DNA from: WHSW01 sp963729075
Lineage (GTDB): Bacteria > Actinomycetota > Thermoleophilia > Solirubrobacterales > 70-9
NCBI GenBank assembly: GCA_963729075.1
Contig: CAVSMU010000014.1
Location: forward strand, 181,655 to 245,654
Direction of reading: 5' to 3'
DNA length: 64,000 nt
Within the stretch, counting starts at the first letter, position 1. Every line of letters begins with the position of its first letter. Shown here piece after piece: positions 1-9,386 of this stretch. The notes beneath the pieces were generated by a model. That model saw only the letters and a list, made by a program, of their open reading frames with translations. It ran no database searches and was not told the origin of the DNA. A program made the translations under genes and the position numbers.

Positions 1-196
1 CGGGGGTGCGCCCGAGCATCCGCTTCGCATCGACGCCCACGGCGTGGACCTCGCCCGTCGCGGAGTCCACCGCGACCACCGACGGCTCGGAGAGCACGAT
101 GCCGCGGCCCCGCACGTAGACGAGCGTGTTGGCCGTGCCGAGATCGACCGCCATGTCGCGGCCGCCGAAGGCGGTCAGGTTGCTGAAGATGCCCAT
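1..196 (-). CDS. mreB: Rod shape-determining protein MreB, N-terminal part (truncated by window edge)
   Basis: This is the first 65 codons of the bacterial actin MreB, which forms membrane-bound filaments that guide lateral cell-wall synthesis. The ATG is at 196 and the frame stays open to base 1. The start MGIFSNLTAFGG is followed by DLGTANTLVYVRG (about residues 18-30), the phosphate-1 ATP-binding loop of the actin fold, then the typical SEPSVVAVD stretch. The family is about 340 residues long, so roughly 80% of the protein lies outside the window. It is transcribed away from maf, on the same strand, with a 133-bp gap (197-329) in which I see no gene. Identification is by clear motif match. 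Confidence 0.93.
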   Translation of the reverse strand, partial: MGIFSNLTAFGGRDMAVDLGTANTLVYVRGRGIVLSEPSVVAVDSATGEVHAVGVDAKRMLGRTP

Positions 197-329
197 GGGA
201 AACGGGACCCGGCCCGGCGGGGAGGAGGCACGGGTCGTGGCTGACTGTAGCAACTGGATGACAGCCCTCAAGCCCGGATCGAGGGCCCGGGAAAACCCTG
301 ACGCTGAATCTTCGCTTTAGGGTTTCGGC

Positions 330-896
330 CTACTCGATCAGGTTGGGCGCGAGTTGCAGCAACAACGTCACCGGCAGCCCGACGACGTTCGAAAAATCAC
401 CCTGCAAGCCGGCGACCAGAATCGAGCCGAGGCCCTGGATCGCGTAGGCGCCGGCGCGGCCGCGCCACTCCTCCGAGGCGAGATAGAGATCGATCGTCGC
501 CTGGTCGAGTTCGTTGAAGGTGACCTCGGTTCGGGCGGTTGCCGAACGCTCGACGGGGATCTCGCTGCCGATCGCTGTGTCGAGCAAGACGACGCCGCTG
601 AGCACCTCATGGGTGCGCCCGGAGAGCGTCTCGAGCCGCTCCCGCGCGCCGCGCTCGTCGTCGGGCTTGCCGAGCAGCCGGCCGTCGAGCGCCACGTCCG
701 TGTCGACTCCGAGCGCGAGCCCCTCCCCACCGGCCTCGGCCCGGCCCGCGTGCGCCTTGCGGCGCGCGTTCTCGAGCACGACCACTCCGGGATCGCCGGA
801 GCGAACTTCGGCGACGTCCGGGACCACCACCTCGAACGCCACCCCGAGTCGCTCGAGGATGTCCCGCCGGCGCGGTGATGCGGAGGCGAGGATCAG
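330..896 (-). CDS. maf: Maf-family nucleoside triphosphate pyrophosphatase (septum-formation inhibitor type)
   Basis: A house-cleaning pyrophosphatase that removes non-canonical or modified NTPs. The protein has the Maf core: an N-terminal LILASASPRRR loop, then GVDTDVALDGRLLGKP with the catalytic Asp and Lys, and a C-terminal YAIQGLGSILV-GDFSNVVGLP block. The nearest standard start (GTG at 842) would cut off the substrate-binding SASPRR loop, which is encoded in frame just upstream at 843-896. No ATG, GTG or TTG is visible in frame between that loop and ndk, so I place the start tentatively at CTG 896. It follows ndk on the same strand. Function is secure, start is not. Confidence 0.85.
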   Translation of the reverse strand: MILASASPRRRDILERLGVAFEVVVPDVAEVRSGDPGVVVLENARRKAHAGRAEAGGEGLALGVDTDVALDGRLLGKPDDERGARERLETLSGRTHEVLSGVVLLDTAIGSEIPVERSATARTEVTFNELDQATIDLYLASEEWRGRAGAYAIQGLGSILVAGLQGDFSNVVGLPVTLLLQLAPNLIE

Positions 897-918
897 GCGC
901 GGGGGAGCGATCGGCGCC

Positions 919-1323
919 TCAGCCGAACCAGATCGCGATCTCGCGCTCCGCCGAGGCGTCCGAGTCGGAGCCGTGGACGAGGTTGTATGTGACCTCGAGC
1001 CCGTACTCGCCGCGGATCGAACCCGGCGCGGCCTCGACCGGGTTCGTGGCGCCGATCACCTGACGGGCCGCGGCGACCGCCTCATGGCCCTCGAGCACCG
1101 CCGCGACCAGGGGGCCCCCGGTGATGAACGAGACCAGCTCTCCGAAGAAGGGCTTCTCCGTGTGCTCGTCGTAGTGGCGGTGAGCGATCTCCTCGTGCGC
1201 ATGAAGCAGGCGAAGCTCGGTGATCCGCAGGCCCTTTCGCTCGAAGCGCGCCAGGATCTCCCCGGTCAACCCGCGCTCGAAGGCATCGGGCTTGATCAGG
1301 ATCAGGGTCTTGGAGTCCGCCAT
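919..1323 (-). CDS. ndk: Nucleoside diphosphate kinase
   Basis: Transfers the gamma phosphate from ATP to NDPs to balance NTP and dNTP pools. The 134-residue length is normal for the family. It begins with TLILIKPDAFERG (residues 6-18, with the nucleotide-contacting Lys) and ends with the active-site block NLVHGSDSDASAE, in which H117 is the phospho-histidine. It sits upstream of maf on the same strand with a short gap, so the two may be co-transcribed. The next gene upstream ends only 12 bp before its start. Confidence 0.97.
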   Translation of the reverse strand: MADSKTLILIKPDAFERGLTGEILARFERKGLRITELRLLHAHEEIAHRHYDEHTEKPFFGELVSFITGGPLVAAVLEGHEAVAAARQVIGATNPVEAAPGSIRGEYGLEVTYNLVHGSDSDASAEREIAIWFG

Positions 1324-1335
1324 CGGCGCGGCAGC

Positions 1336-2109
1336 CTACTCGCTGCTGCGCTTGGGCTGCCGCGACGTGGTAGTCCGCTGTTGAGCCGTCCGCGGCGTGG
1401 AACGGCTCGACCGCGTCCCGCTCGGCTCGCGCGACGATTTGGAGTCGGTGCTCGACGGCTGGCGCGCCGAGTCGCCGCTCGACGGCGACCGGGCGGCGTC
1501 GCCGCCGCTGCTGCGCGACCCGGCCGCGCGACTGCGCGACGGGCGCGGCTTCGGCGGCGCCACGGATGCCGTGGGCTGCGCTGCCGGCGCCTGCGAGGCA
1601 GGGGCCCGGGACGGAGCCCGACCGCGGCGCTTGGGCTGCGGCCGGCGCTCCGGCGGCGGGGCGCGATGCACGGGCGTCTCGCAGTAGGGGCAGATCGACC
1701 ACCGGGGGTCGATCGGCTTGCCGCAGGTCTCACACGGGTCCTTGATCCGGGCGCGGCAGTTCGGGCAGCGCAGGAAGGTCCGCTCGATCGGGTGCTCGCA
1801 GTTCGGACACGACTGCTCCTCCAGCTGGCGCACGCGCAGCTCCGAGGCCCGGATCTCCAGCTCGCGCTCGCGCTGGTCGGCGAGGAACTCGGGCGGGCGC
1901 AGGATCGAATAGACGATCGTGCCGACGAATGGGAAGATCAGCGAGCAGACGGTCGCGCAGAGGACCAGGAATCCGTCCTGGAGCCTGCGCCGGGCGTCGA
2001 AGTACGTCCAGGCGACGAGCGCCAACCAGAGCACGACCAGGAACAAGATCACCAGGTTGACGACGAGGTTCAGGGCGTCGTTTGTTATTCCGAAGAGTGC
2101 GGCGGGCAT
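1336..2109 (-). CDS. Membrane-anchored double zinc-ribbon protein
   Basis: Unknown function. The 257-residue protein has two hydrophobic segments (about residues 12-37 and 46-69), then a charged helical linker rich in Glu and Arg, then two zinc ribbons. The ribbons use four CxxC knuckles: C101/C104, C115/C118, C126/C129 and C140/C143. From residue 150 to the end it is a low-complexity Ser/Arg/Pro/Thr tail that is probably disordered and cytoplasmic. Such architecture is common in actinobacterial membrane proteins of unknown role. It precedes ndk by 12 bp and may be part of the same transcript. Confidence 0.8.
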   Translation of the reverse strand: MPAALFGITNDALNLVVNLVILFLVVLWLALVAWTYFDARRRLQDGFLVLCATVCSLIFPFVGTIVYSILRPPEFLADQRERELEIRASELRVRQLEEQSCPNCEHPIERTFLRCPNCRARIKDPCETCGKPIDPRWSICPYCETPVHRAPPPERRPQPKRRGRAPSRAPASQAPAAQPTASVAPPKPRPSRSRAAGSRSSGGDAARSPSSGDSARQPSSTDSKSSREPSGTRSSRSTPRTAQQRTTTSRQPKRSSE

Positions 2110-2138
2110 CGGGGTTTCGGCAGTCTAGTAAGTGGGGG

Positions 2139-2225
2139 TCACAGAAAAAGCCGCCCGAACAGGTATCCCAGCCCGAAGAAGACGAGAATCACGATGGCGA
2201 CGACCGCAGCCACCAACCCCATCAT
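2139..2225 (-). CDS. Possible small single-pass membrane protein (28 aa)
   Basis: A short frame starting at tandem ATG codons (2225 and 2222) encodes about 28 residues. Nearly all form one hydrophobic helix (GLVAAVVAIVILVFFGLGYL) followed by a short basic end, FGRLFL. It lies in the gap between the zinc-ribbon gene and the divergent amidase gene. Upstream an AGAG-like sequence could serve as a weak ribosome site, and the frame stays open back through an in-frame TTG at 2258. The strongly hydrophobic composition is unlike random GC-rich sequence, but no homologue is recognised. Confidence 0.35.
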   Translation of the reverse strand: MMGLVAAVVAIVILVFFGLGYLFGRLFL

Positions 2226-2257
2226 GTGCAGCAGCTCTGAACGTGCGCCTTTGTCCA

Positions 2258-2935
2258 ATGTCGAAAAAAGGTAGTCGGAAACGCCGCCTTGTGCCCCTCT
2301 GCGCAAGCGCCTGGGCGCTCGCGACCGGGGCGGCGATCGTCACGGTGGCGGGGGCGGCGGAGAGGCCGCGGATCGTAGAGGACCAGATCTCCTACGGGAA
2401 CGAACGGCGCGAGCAGATGGCGGGCTATTCACGGCGCCACTACGGCGACCGCGAGTGGCGTCTGCGCGATCACGACGCGATCGTCCTCCACTACACCGCC
2501 GGCGGCAGCTACTCCTCCGCGTGGAGCACTTTCGACTCCAACGCGCCGAATCGCGGCGAGCTGCCGGGGGTGTGCGCCCATTACGTCGTCAAGCAGAGCG
2601 GCGGCATCGCCGAGCTGGTCCCGCCCCGGATCCGCTGTCGCCACGCGATCGGGCTGAACCATCGCTCGATCGGCATCGAGATGGTCCAGGAGGCCGGGCC
2701 GGGTCCCGCCTGGGCGGACCGCCAGATCCTCGAGCGCAAGCCCCAGATCCGCGCCGCCCTGCGCCTGGTCGCCTGGCTCCAGGACCGCTACGGGATCGCG
2801 ACCGGGGACGTGATCGGCCACTCGATGGCGAACGACAGCCCTTACTTCAAGGATCTGCAGGGCTGGCGCAACGACCACACGGACTGGCTCAAGGGCGACG
2901 TCAAGGAGTTCCGCAAGCGCCTGCGGCGCCTCTGA
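2258..2935 (+). CDS. Secreted N-acetylmuramoyl-L-alanine amidase (Amidase_2/PGRP fold)
   Basis: Predicted zinc amidase cutting the bond between MurNAc and L-Ala in peptidoglycan. I chose ATG 2258 because it gives a classical signal sequence: basic MSKKGSRKRR followed by a hydrophobic stretch to about residue 33. The longer upstream frame is Arg/Pro-rich and implausible. The domain spans about residues 60-215. Zinc-site candidates are H78 in VLHYTAGG and H188 in VIGHSMANDSP, and the middle has the IGLNHRSIGIEMV strand typical of the fold. The gene ends 1 bp before the convergent folC stop. The exact substrate is inferred from the family. Confidence 0.82.
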   Translation: MSKKGSRKRRLVPLCASAWALATGAAIVTVAGAAERPRIVEDQISYGNERREQMAGYSRRHYGDREWRLRDHDAIVLHYTAGGSYSSAWSTFDSNAPNRGELPGVCAHYVVKQSGGIAELVPPRIRCRHAIGLNHRSIGIEMVQEAGPGPAWADRQILERKPQIRAALRLVAWLQDRYGIATGDVIGHSMANDSPYFKDLQGWRNDHTDWLKGDVKEFRKRLRRL

Positions 2936-2936
2936 C

Positions 2937-4127
2937 CTACCCGGCGGCGTAGCGCAGCAGGTAGTGCGAGCCCGTGACGAGCACGATGCCGCCGAGCTCC
3001 GTCGCCCGGCCTCGCGCCCGGGCCACCGCCGCCACGGGATCGGCCACCGCTTCCACTCCGCCCACTCCGGCTTCACGGGCCGCTCCGGCCAGGGCGTCCG
3101 CCTCCAGGGCCCGCGCCCCCGGCCGCCCCGCGCTCGCCAGGCGCTCGGCGGGGACCTCGGTCGCCACCAGCCCGTCGAGTCGCGGCGCCAACGCGGCGAG
3201 GATCCCGGCGGCGTCCTTGTCGGCGAGCACCGCCAGGCAGCCCACCAGCGGCTGCCCGGCTGCCACCGCGGCCAGCGCCTCGGCCAGCGCCTCGGCCCCG
3301 GCGGGATTGTGCGCAGCGTCGAGGAGCAGGGGCGGATCGCCCGCGATCGTCTCCATGCGCCCGTGGAGGTCGAGCCCGGCCGCGACCCCCGCGACCGCCT
3401 CGACGTCGAGGGTCCCGAGCACGCCCTCGGCCGCGGCCAGGGCGACCGCGAAGTTGCGGCGCAGATAGGGAGCCGGGGAGGCGAGCTCGACCTGCGGCGC
3501 GAGGTCGCGCACGGTGACGATCTCGCTGTGGCGCTCGGTCGCCTTCATCCGGGCGAGCTCCTCGACCGCCCCGGGAACCGGGCCGACTACCAGCCTCGTG
3601 TGGTCACGCAGCACCGCGAGCTTCTCGGCCGCGATCTCCGTCTCGGTCTCGCCCAGCCATTCGGTGTGCTCGAGCCCGATCGAGGTCAGGACCGTGACCC
3701 GGGAGGGCAACACGTTCGTCGCATCGAGCCGGCCGCCGAGCCCGGCCTCGATCACGCCCGCCTCCACTCCCGCTGCGGCGATGGCGACGAACGCGGCCGC
3801 GGTGTCCGCCTCGAACTGGGTCACCGAGTCGCCCGGCTCGAGGCTGCGGTCCACGACCTCGATCGCCTGGGCGACGCGCTCGACCGCGGCCGCGAACGCG
3901 CCGGGGGCGAGCTCAGCCCCGCGCAGCTGGATGCGCTGCGACCACCGCTCGTCGTGCGGGGAGAGATAGGCGCCGGAGCTGACCCCGTGCGCCTCCAGGA
4001 GCGCCGCGATCATCTCGGTCACCGACGACTTGCCGTTGGTGCCGACGACGTGCAGGGAGACGAACCGATGCTGGGGCATCCCCAGGATCGAGACCAGCCT
4101 GCGGATCCGGTCGAGCCCGAACCGCAT
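2937..4127 (-). CDS. folC: Bifunctional folylpolyglutamate/dihydrofolate synthase
   Basis: Adds glutamate to dihydropteroate and extends polyglutamate tails on folates with ATP. The Mur-ligase-type P-loop GTNGKSS is at residues 29-35 of the ATG 4127 product, followed by the omega-loop region and a C-terminal glutamate-binding domain ending GSHYLLRYAAG. Recognisable FolC sequence (EAYLASREPLGMRFGLDRI) extends in frame upstream of ATG 4127 back to about 4184, just after the valS stop. The true start may therefore be the CTG at 4184 or another weak codon. It follows valS on the same strand, the classical valS-folC order of Gram-positive bacteria. Confidence 0.95.
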   Translation of the reverse strand: MRFGLDRIRRLVSILGMPQHRFVSLHVVGTNGKSSVTEMIAALLEAHGVSSGAYLSPHDERWSQRIQLRGAELAPGAFAAAVERVAQAIEVVDRSLEPGDSVTQFEADTAAAFVAIAAAGVEAGVIEAGLGGRLDATNVLPSRVTVLTSIGLEHTEWLGETETEIAAEKLAVLRDHTRLVVGPVPGAVEELARMKATERHSEIVTVRDLAPQVELASPAPYLRRNFAVALAAAEGVLGTLDVEAVAGVAAGLDLHGRMETIAGDPPLLLDAAHNPAGAEALAEALAAVAAGQPLVGCLAVLADKDAAGILAALAPRLDGLVATEVPAERLASAGRPGARALEADALAGAAREAGVGGVEAVADPVAAVARARGRATELGGIVLVTGSHYLLRYAAG

Positions 4128-4186
4128 GCCGAGCGGCTCGCGCGAGGCGAGGTACGCCTCGGCCTCTTGCGCCGTCCAGGCCAGGG

Positions 4187-6757
4187 CTAGCCCAGGTCTT
4201 CGAGCTCCGCCCGGAAGGACGCGAGCTTGTCGCGCTCGGCCGCGACCACGTCTTCCGGCGCCTTGTCAACGAAACCTTCGTTCGAAAGCTTGGACTCGGC
4301 GCGCTCGATCTCGGCGCGCAGCTTGCCCCGTCGCTCCTCGATTCGGGCTCGAACCTGGTCCGGGTCGATCGTGTCCGACGGCAGGATCTCGATGGGACCT
4401 ATCGTCGTGAGCGCGTCGTCGCCATCGGTCGTCGTCGCGAGCCTCGCAAGCCTCGGGACGAACTCGGACACGTCGTCGTCGATGCGGGCCTCGAGGACCG
4501 TGCCGGCCGGCACTCCGGCGAGATCGCGCCATCGGCGGACCTGGCGGACCTGCTGAATCGCGATCTCGACCGACAGCGCGCTCGCGGTATCGAGCAGCGA
4601 TCGATCCGGTGTCGGAAAGTTCGATGCGACAAGCAGCTTCTGGCGATCGGGAAGGTAGCCCCAGATCTCCTCGGTCACGAACGGCATGACGGGATGGGCC
4701 AGGGCGAGTACCTGCTCCAGCACGAAGAGCAGGTTCGCGGCTGCGTCCTCGTCACCGTCGTACAGCCGCGGCTTGACGATCTCCAGATACCAGTCGCAGA
4801 ACTCCGACCAAAAGAACTCGTAGAAGGCGAGGACCGCCTTTGAGAAGTCGTAATCGTTGAGTCGCCGTTGGATCGACTCAATCGCTTGCTGCAGCCGCGA
4901 CAGGATCCACCGGTCCTCGAGTCGCTCGGTCCGCGGCTCGGGTGAGCCGTCGGCGTTGAGCAGGATCAGCCGCGAGGCGTTCCACATCTTGTTCGCCAGG
5001 TCCCGCCCCTGCTGGATCCGGTCGACCGAGTAGCGCACGTCCTGGGTCGATGCCATTGCCAGCAGTCCGAACCGCAGCGCGTCCGCGCCGTGGACCTCGA
5101 TCTCGTCCAGCGGATCGATGCCCGTCCCGAGTGACTTCGACATCCGCCGCCCGTCGGGTGCCTGGATGATCGGGGTGATGTAGACGTCGTCGAAGGGCCG
5201 CTCGCCGACGAACTCGATCCCCATCATCACCATCCGCGCGACCCAGAGGAAGAGGATGTCGCGTGCCGTCACCAGCGCATCGGTCGGGTAGAACGCGTCG
5301 AGGAGGGGCGCCCCTTCGTCCGGCCAGCCGAGGGTCGCGAACGGCCACAGGGCCGACGAGAACCAGGTGTCGAGCACGTCCTCGTCCTGGCGCAGTGCAC
5401 CCGGGTCGATGCCGCGCTCGCTCGCCTGCTCACGCGCAGCCTCCTCGGTCTCCGCGACTATCTCCTCGCCCTCGGGCGCGTACCAGACCGGCAGCCGGTG
5501 GCCCCACCAGAGCTGGCGCGATATGCACCACGGACGGATGTTGTTCATCCAGTCGAGGTAAACGCGCTTGTGCTGCTCGGGCGTGATCCTGACCTCGTCG
5601 CGCTCCACCACCGCGATCGCCGGGGCCGCGAGCTCGTCCATGCGGCAGAACCACTGCAGCGAGATCAGCGGCTCGATCCGTTCGCCCGAGCGGTGCGAGA
5701 ACGGGACCGAGTGCGTGTACTCCTCCTCGGCCCGCAGGCGGCCCTCGTCGCGCAGCGCCGCGACCACGGCCTCGTGGGCCTCGGCCGCGGTCATGCCCCC
5801 GAACCGCTCCCCCGCCGCGGCGGTCATCCGCCCGTCCTCCCCGATCACGGTGATCTCCTCGAGCCCGTGGCGGCGGCCGATGTCGAAGTCGTCAGGATCG
5901 TGGCCGGGCGTGATCTTCAGCGCCCCGGTGCCGAACTCAGGATCGACGTGCTCGTCGGCGATGATCGGCAGCCGGCGACCGACGAGCGGCAGCAGACAAT
6001 GGCCGCCGATCAGGCGCCGGTGCCGCTCATCGTCGGGGTGGACGGCGACCGCGGTGTCGGCGAGCATCGTCTCCGGTCGCACCGTGGCGATCGTGAGCAC
6101 CTCGTCGGCGCCCTCGATCGGGTAGTCGATCGCATACAGGGTGTCGGTGACGTCCTGGTTGAACACCTCGAGCTCGGAGATCACGGAGCGCGAGCCGACG
6201 TCCCAGTTGACCATGTAGTTGTCGCGGTAGATGTAGCCCTTCTCATAGAGCGAGACGAAGACCTTGTAGACGGCGCGCACGTACCCCTCGTCGAGCGTGA
6301 ACCGCTCCCGGTCGTAGTCGCATGACGCGCCGAGCCGCTTCAGCTGCTCGACGATCTGCGACCCGTACTCGCGCCGCCACTCCCATGCCCGTTCCAGGAA
6401 CGCCTCGCGCCCCAGGTCCTGGCGTGAGGTCCCCTCGGCGCGCAGCTCCTTCTCCAATACGGCGTGCACGGCGATGCTGGCGTGGTCGGTGCCGAGCAGC
6501 CAGAGCGTGTTGCGCCCCCGCATCCGGTTGAGGCGGATCAGCGCGTCCTGGATCGTGCCGTTGAGCGCGTGGCCCATGTGCAGCGCGCCGGTCACGTTCG
6601 GCGGCGGGATCACGATCGAGTAGTTCTGGTCCGGCGTGCCCTCGGCCGGTGGATGGAACGCGCCGCTCTCGAGCCAGGCGGCGAACACGCGCCTCTCCGC
6701 CGCGGCCGGGTCCCACCGCGTCGTCGCCTCCAGCTTCTCGCGTCGCCGTGCGTCCAT
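4187..6757 (-). CDS. valS: Valyl-tRNA synthetase
   Basis: Class Ia synthetase that charges tRNA-Val with valine and edits mischarged Thr. Length is 856 residues, normal for bacterial ValRS. The HIGH motif appears as HMGH (residues 60-63) after PPPNVTGAL. The KMSKS loop appears as RMSKS (about residue 535) in GRRMSKSLGTGIDP. An editing domain lies between them, then the anticodon-binding domain (WCD-type SEFCDWYLEIVKP) and a C-terminal coiled coil with alternating charged residues. The ATG at 6757 gives a standard N-terminus. The stop lies just before folC. Confidence 0.98.
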   Translation of the reverse strand: MDARRREKLEATTRWDPAAAERRVFAAWLESGAFHPPAEGTPDQNYSIVIPPPNVTGALHMGHALNGTIQDALIRLNRMRGRNTLWLLGTDHASIAVHAVLEKELRAEGTSRQDLGREAFLERAWEWRREYGSQIVEQLKRLGASCDYDRERFTLDEGYVRAVYKVFVSLYEKGYIYRDNYMVNWDVGSRSVISELEVFNQDVTDTLYAIDYPIEGADEVLTIATVRPETMLADTAVAVHPDDERHRRLIGGHCLLPLVGRRLPIIADEHVDPEFGTGALKITPGHDPDDFDIGRRHGLEEITVIGEDGRMTAAAGERFGGMTAAEAHEAVVAALRDEGRLRAEEEYTHSVPFSHRSGERIEPLISLQWFCRMDELAAPAIAVVERDEVRITPEQHKRVYLDWMNNIRPWCISRQLWWGHRLPVWYAPEGEEIVAETEEAAREQASERGIDPGALRQDEDVLDTWFSSALWPFATLGWPDEGAPLLDAFYPTDALVTARDILFLWVARMVMMGIEFVGERPFDDVYITPIIQAPDGRRMSKSLGTGIDPLDEIEVHGADALRFGLLAMASTQDVRYSVDRIQQGRDLANKMWNASRLILLNADGSPEPRTERLEDRWILSRLQQAIESIQRRLNDYDFSKAVLAFYEFFWSEFCDWYLEIVKPRLYDGDEDAAANLLFVLEQVLALAHPVMPFVTEEIWGYLPDRQKLLVASNFPTPDRSLLDTASALSVEIAIQQVRQVRRWRDLAGVPAGTVLEARIDDDVSEFVPRLARLATTTDGDDALTTIGPIEILPSDTIDPDQVRARIEERRGKLRAEIERAESKLSNEGFVDKAPEDVVAAERDKLASFRAELEDLG

Positions 6758-6836
6758 CGAAGCGGCGAGTTTAGTTGCGGGCCGCTGTCACCCAGAGGAC
6801 GCTAGGAGCGCGGCTTGGAGGTCGCAGATGCGCGGC

Positions 6837-8126
<1,290 letters not shown>

Positions 8127-8220
8127 TGCGGTGTCTCCCTTCGGCGCTCAACGTCCGGGCCGCCGTGCTCAGGTTACGGCACCACCGGCTCCGGCTGGAC
8201 GCGTAGTTGTTACTCGCCCG

Positions 8221-8595
8221 CTATCGCGGTCCCTGCAAGCGGCGCGGCCGTTGCAGTCGCGGAATCACGGGGAAGCGGTGCTCCGGACGCTCGGGAGGCG
8301 CCACCGCCGGGGCCTCGGCCGCGAGGGCGTCGGCGAGCCGCCGCCAGAAGGCGGGGCGCGCGGGAACCGGGCGCCCGGGGCCGGGACCGTCGACGAAGCC
8401 CGCCAGCCACTCGTCGAGGGGCGGTTCGCCGTCGTAGCCGGGAAACGCCCGGTAGGCGGCGACGTAGGCGCTCAGCAGAGCCTGCTCGTCGCCGGCGCGC
8501 CGGCGCGGCTCGGCGTCATGGGCCTGGGCGAGTTCGATGAAGGCTACGGTGTCTCCGGCGCGTGCTCGCTCGAGCGGCCCGGACACGCGGAGCAC
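8221..8595 (-). CDS. Small protein resembling sigma-factor region 2, between clpP and clpX
   Basis: A 124-residue product of unknown function. Residues about 15-70 (DTVAFIELAQAHDAEP... LLSAYVAAYRAFPGYDG then PPLDEWLAGFV) look like region 2 of ECF sigma factors, where a helix is followed by a YRAxPGFxGE-type linker and a W-containing segment. There is no region 4 and the C-terminus is Pro/Arg-rich. It starts at a GTG that immediately follows the clpP stop, so it is translationally linked to clpP and precedes clpX. It could be a degenerate sigma or anti-sigma-like regulator. This reading is by eye only. Confidence 0.5.
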   Translation of the reverse strand: MLRVSGPLERARAGDTVAFIELAQAHDAEPRRRAGDEQALLSAYVAAYRAFPGYDGEPPLDEWLAGFVDGPGPGRPVPARPAFWRRLADALAAEAPAVAPPERPEHRFPVIPRLQRPRRLQGPR

Positions 8596-8607
8596 CTAGT
8601 GGTGCTC
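8590..8607. promoter_or_regulatory. Inverted repeat spanning the clpP stop codon
   Basis: GAGCACC (8590-8596) and GGTGCTC (8601-8607) form perfect 7-bp arms around a 4-nt TAGT loop. On the minus-strand mRNA the hairpin covers the clpP stop and abuts the start of the following small gene. It may modulate coupling or processing within the operon. There is no U-tract, so it is not a standard terminator. Confidence 0.45.
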
Positions 8608-9180
8608 GATCACGCGGTCGACGATCTTGTACTCCTTGGCCTCCTCGGAAGACATGAAGTAGTCGCGATCGGTGTCCTGGGTGACCTTCTCGAGCGGCTG
8701 ACCGGTGTGCTTGGCGATGATCTCGTCGAGGCGGCGGCGCACGTCGATGATCTCCTTCGCGTGGATCTCGATGTCGGTCGCCTGTCCCTGAAAGCCCGCC
8801 GAGACCTGGTGGATGAGGATCTTCGAGTTCGGGGTCGCCATCCGCTTGCCCTCGGTCCCGCCGGCCAGCAGCAGCGCCCCCATGCTCATCGCAACCCCGA
8901 CGCAGATCGTCTGCACGTCGGGCTTGATGTACTGCATCGTGTCGTAGATCGCGAGCCCCGCGTACACCGACCCGCCCGGCGAGTTGATGTAGATCGAGAC
9001 GTCCTTGTCAGGGTCCTCGGACTCGAGATGGATCAGCTGCGCGACCACGAGGTTCGCGATGTCCTCGGTGATCGGCGTGCCGAGGAAGATGATCCGCTCG
9101 TTGAGCAGCCGCGAGTAGATATCGAACGCGCGCTCGCCGCGCGACGTCTGCTCGACCACCATCGGGACCAGAGGGCTCAT
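8596..9180 (-). CDS. clpP: ATP-dependent Clp protease proteolytic subunit
   Basis: Serine protease subunit that assembles into the 14-mer degradation chamber. All catalytic parts are visible: S99 in GVAMSMGA, H124 in ILIHQVSAGF and a D at about residue 173 in TQDTDRDYFMS. The N-terminus (MSPLVPMVVEQTSRGERAFD) matches mature actinobacterial ClpP with a short propeptide. Length 194 residues is usual. It lies between tig and the clpX-proximal small gene, giving the common tig-clpP-clpX order. Only one clpP occurs here, whereas many actinobacteria carry tandem clpP1-clpP2. Confidence 0.98.
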   Translation of the reverse strand: MSPLVPMVVEQTSRGERAFDIYSRLLNERIIFLGTPITEDIANLVVAQLIHLESEDPDKDVSIYINSPGGSVYAGLAIYDTMQYIKPDVQTICVGVAMSMGALLLAGGTEGKRMATPNSKILIHQVSAGFQGQATDIEIHAKEIIDVRRRLDEIIAKHTGQPLEKVTQDTDRDYFMSSEEAKEYKIVDRVIEHH

Positions 9181-9200
9181 CGGCGGGTGAGTCTACAAAA

Positions 9201-9238
9201 GGCGTTGCAGGGGCCCGTCGGCGTTGCAGGGGCCCGTC
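9201..9238. repeat. Tandem 19-bp direct repeat upstream of clpP
   Basis: GGCGTTGCAGGGGCCCGTC occurs twice head-to-tail (9201-9219 and 9220-9238), immediately upstream of the clpP start at 9180. The perfect identity suggests recent slippage duplication or a doubled regulator site. Each copy contains the self-complementary GGGCCC core. Confidence 0.75.
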
Positions 9239-9253
9239 ACCAGGGCGCCGAGC

Positions 9254-9305
9254 CGAAGTGTGTGCGATCTACGCCCGCATGCCGGGCGCAAACCCACACA
9301 CTTCG
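9254..9305. terminator. Large nested inverted repeat between tig and clpP
   Basis: Outer arms CGAAGTGTGTG (9254-9264) and CACACACTTCG (9295-9305) are perfectly complementary over 11 bp. Inside, CGCCCG (9272-9277) pairs with CGGGCG (9283-9288). The structure lies 82 bp downstream of the tig stop and upstream of clpP on the same strand. It may attenuate read-through or protect the tig mRNA 3' end. There is no poly-T run, so a regulatory element is equally possible. Confidence 0.5.
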
Positions 9306-9386
9306 CGGACCGACCCCCTCACTGACTCCGGCACGGCCACGCGCCACGGCGCCGCCCGAGCGGAGCGCCACCGGCCCGTACGCCCC

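Noticed and set aside
514..2274. A 586-codon open frame on the plus strand across maf, ndk and the zinc-ribbon gene.
   Set aside because: It is Arg/Ala/Pro/Ser-rich low-complexity sequence antisense to three well-supported genes, a usual artefact of high GC content.
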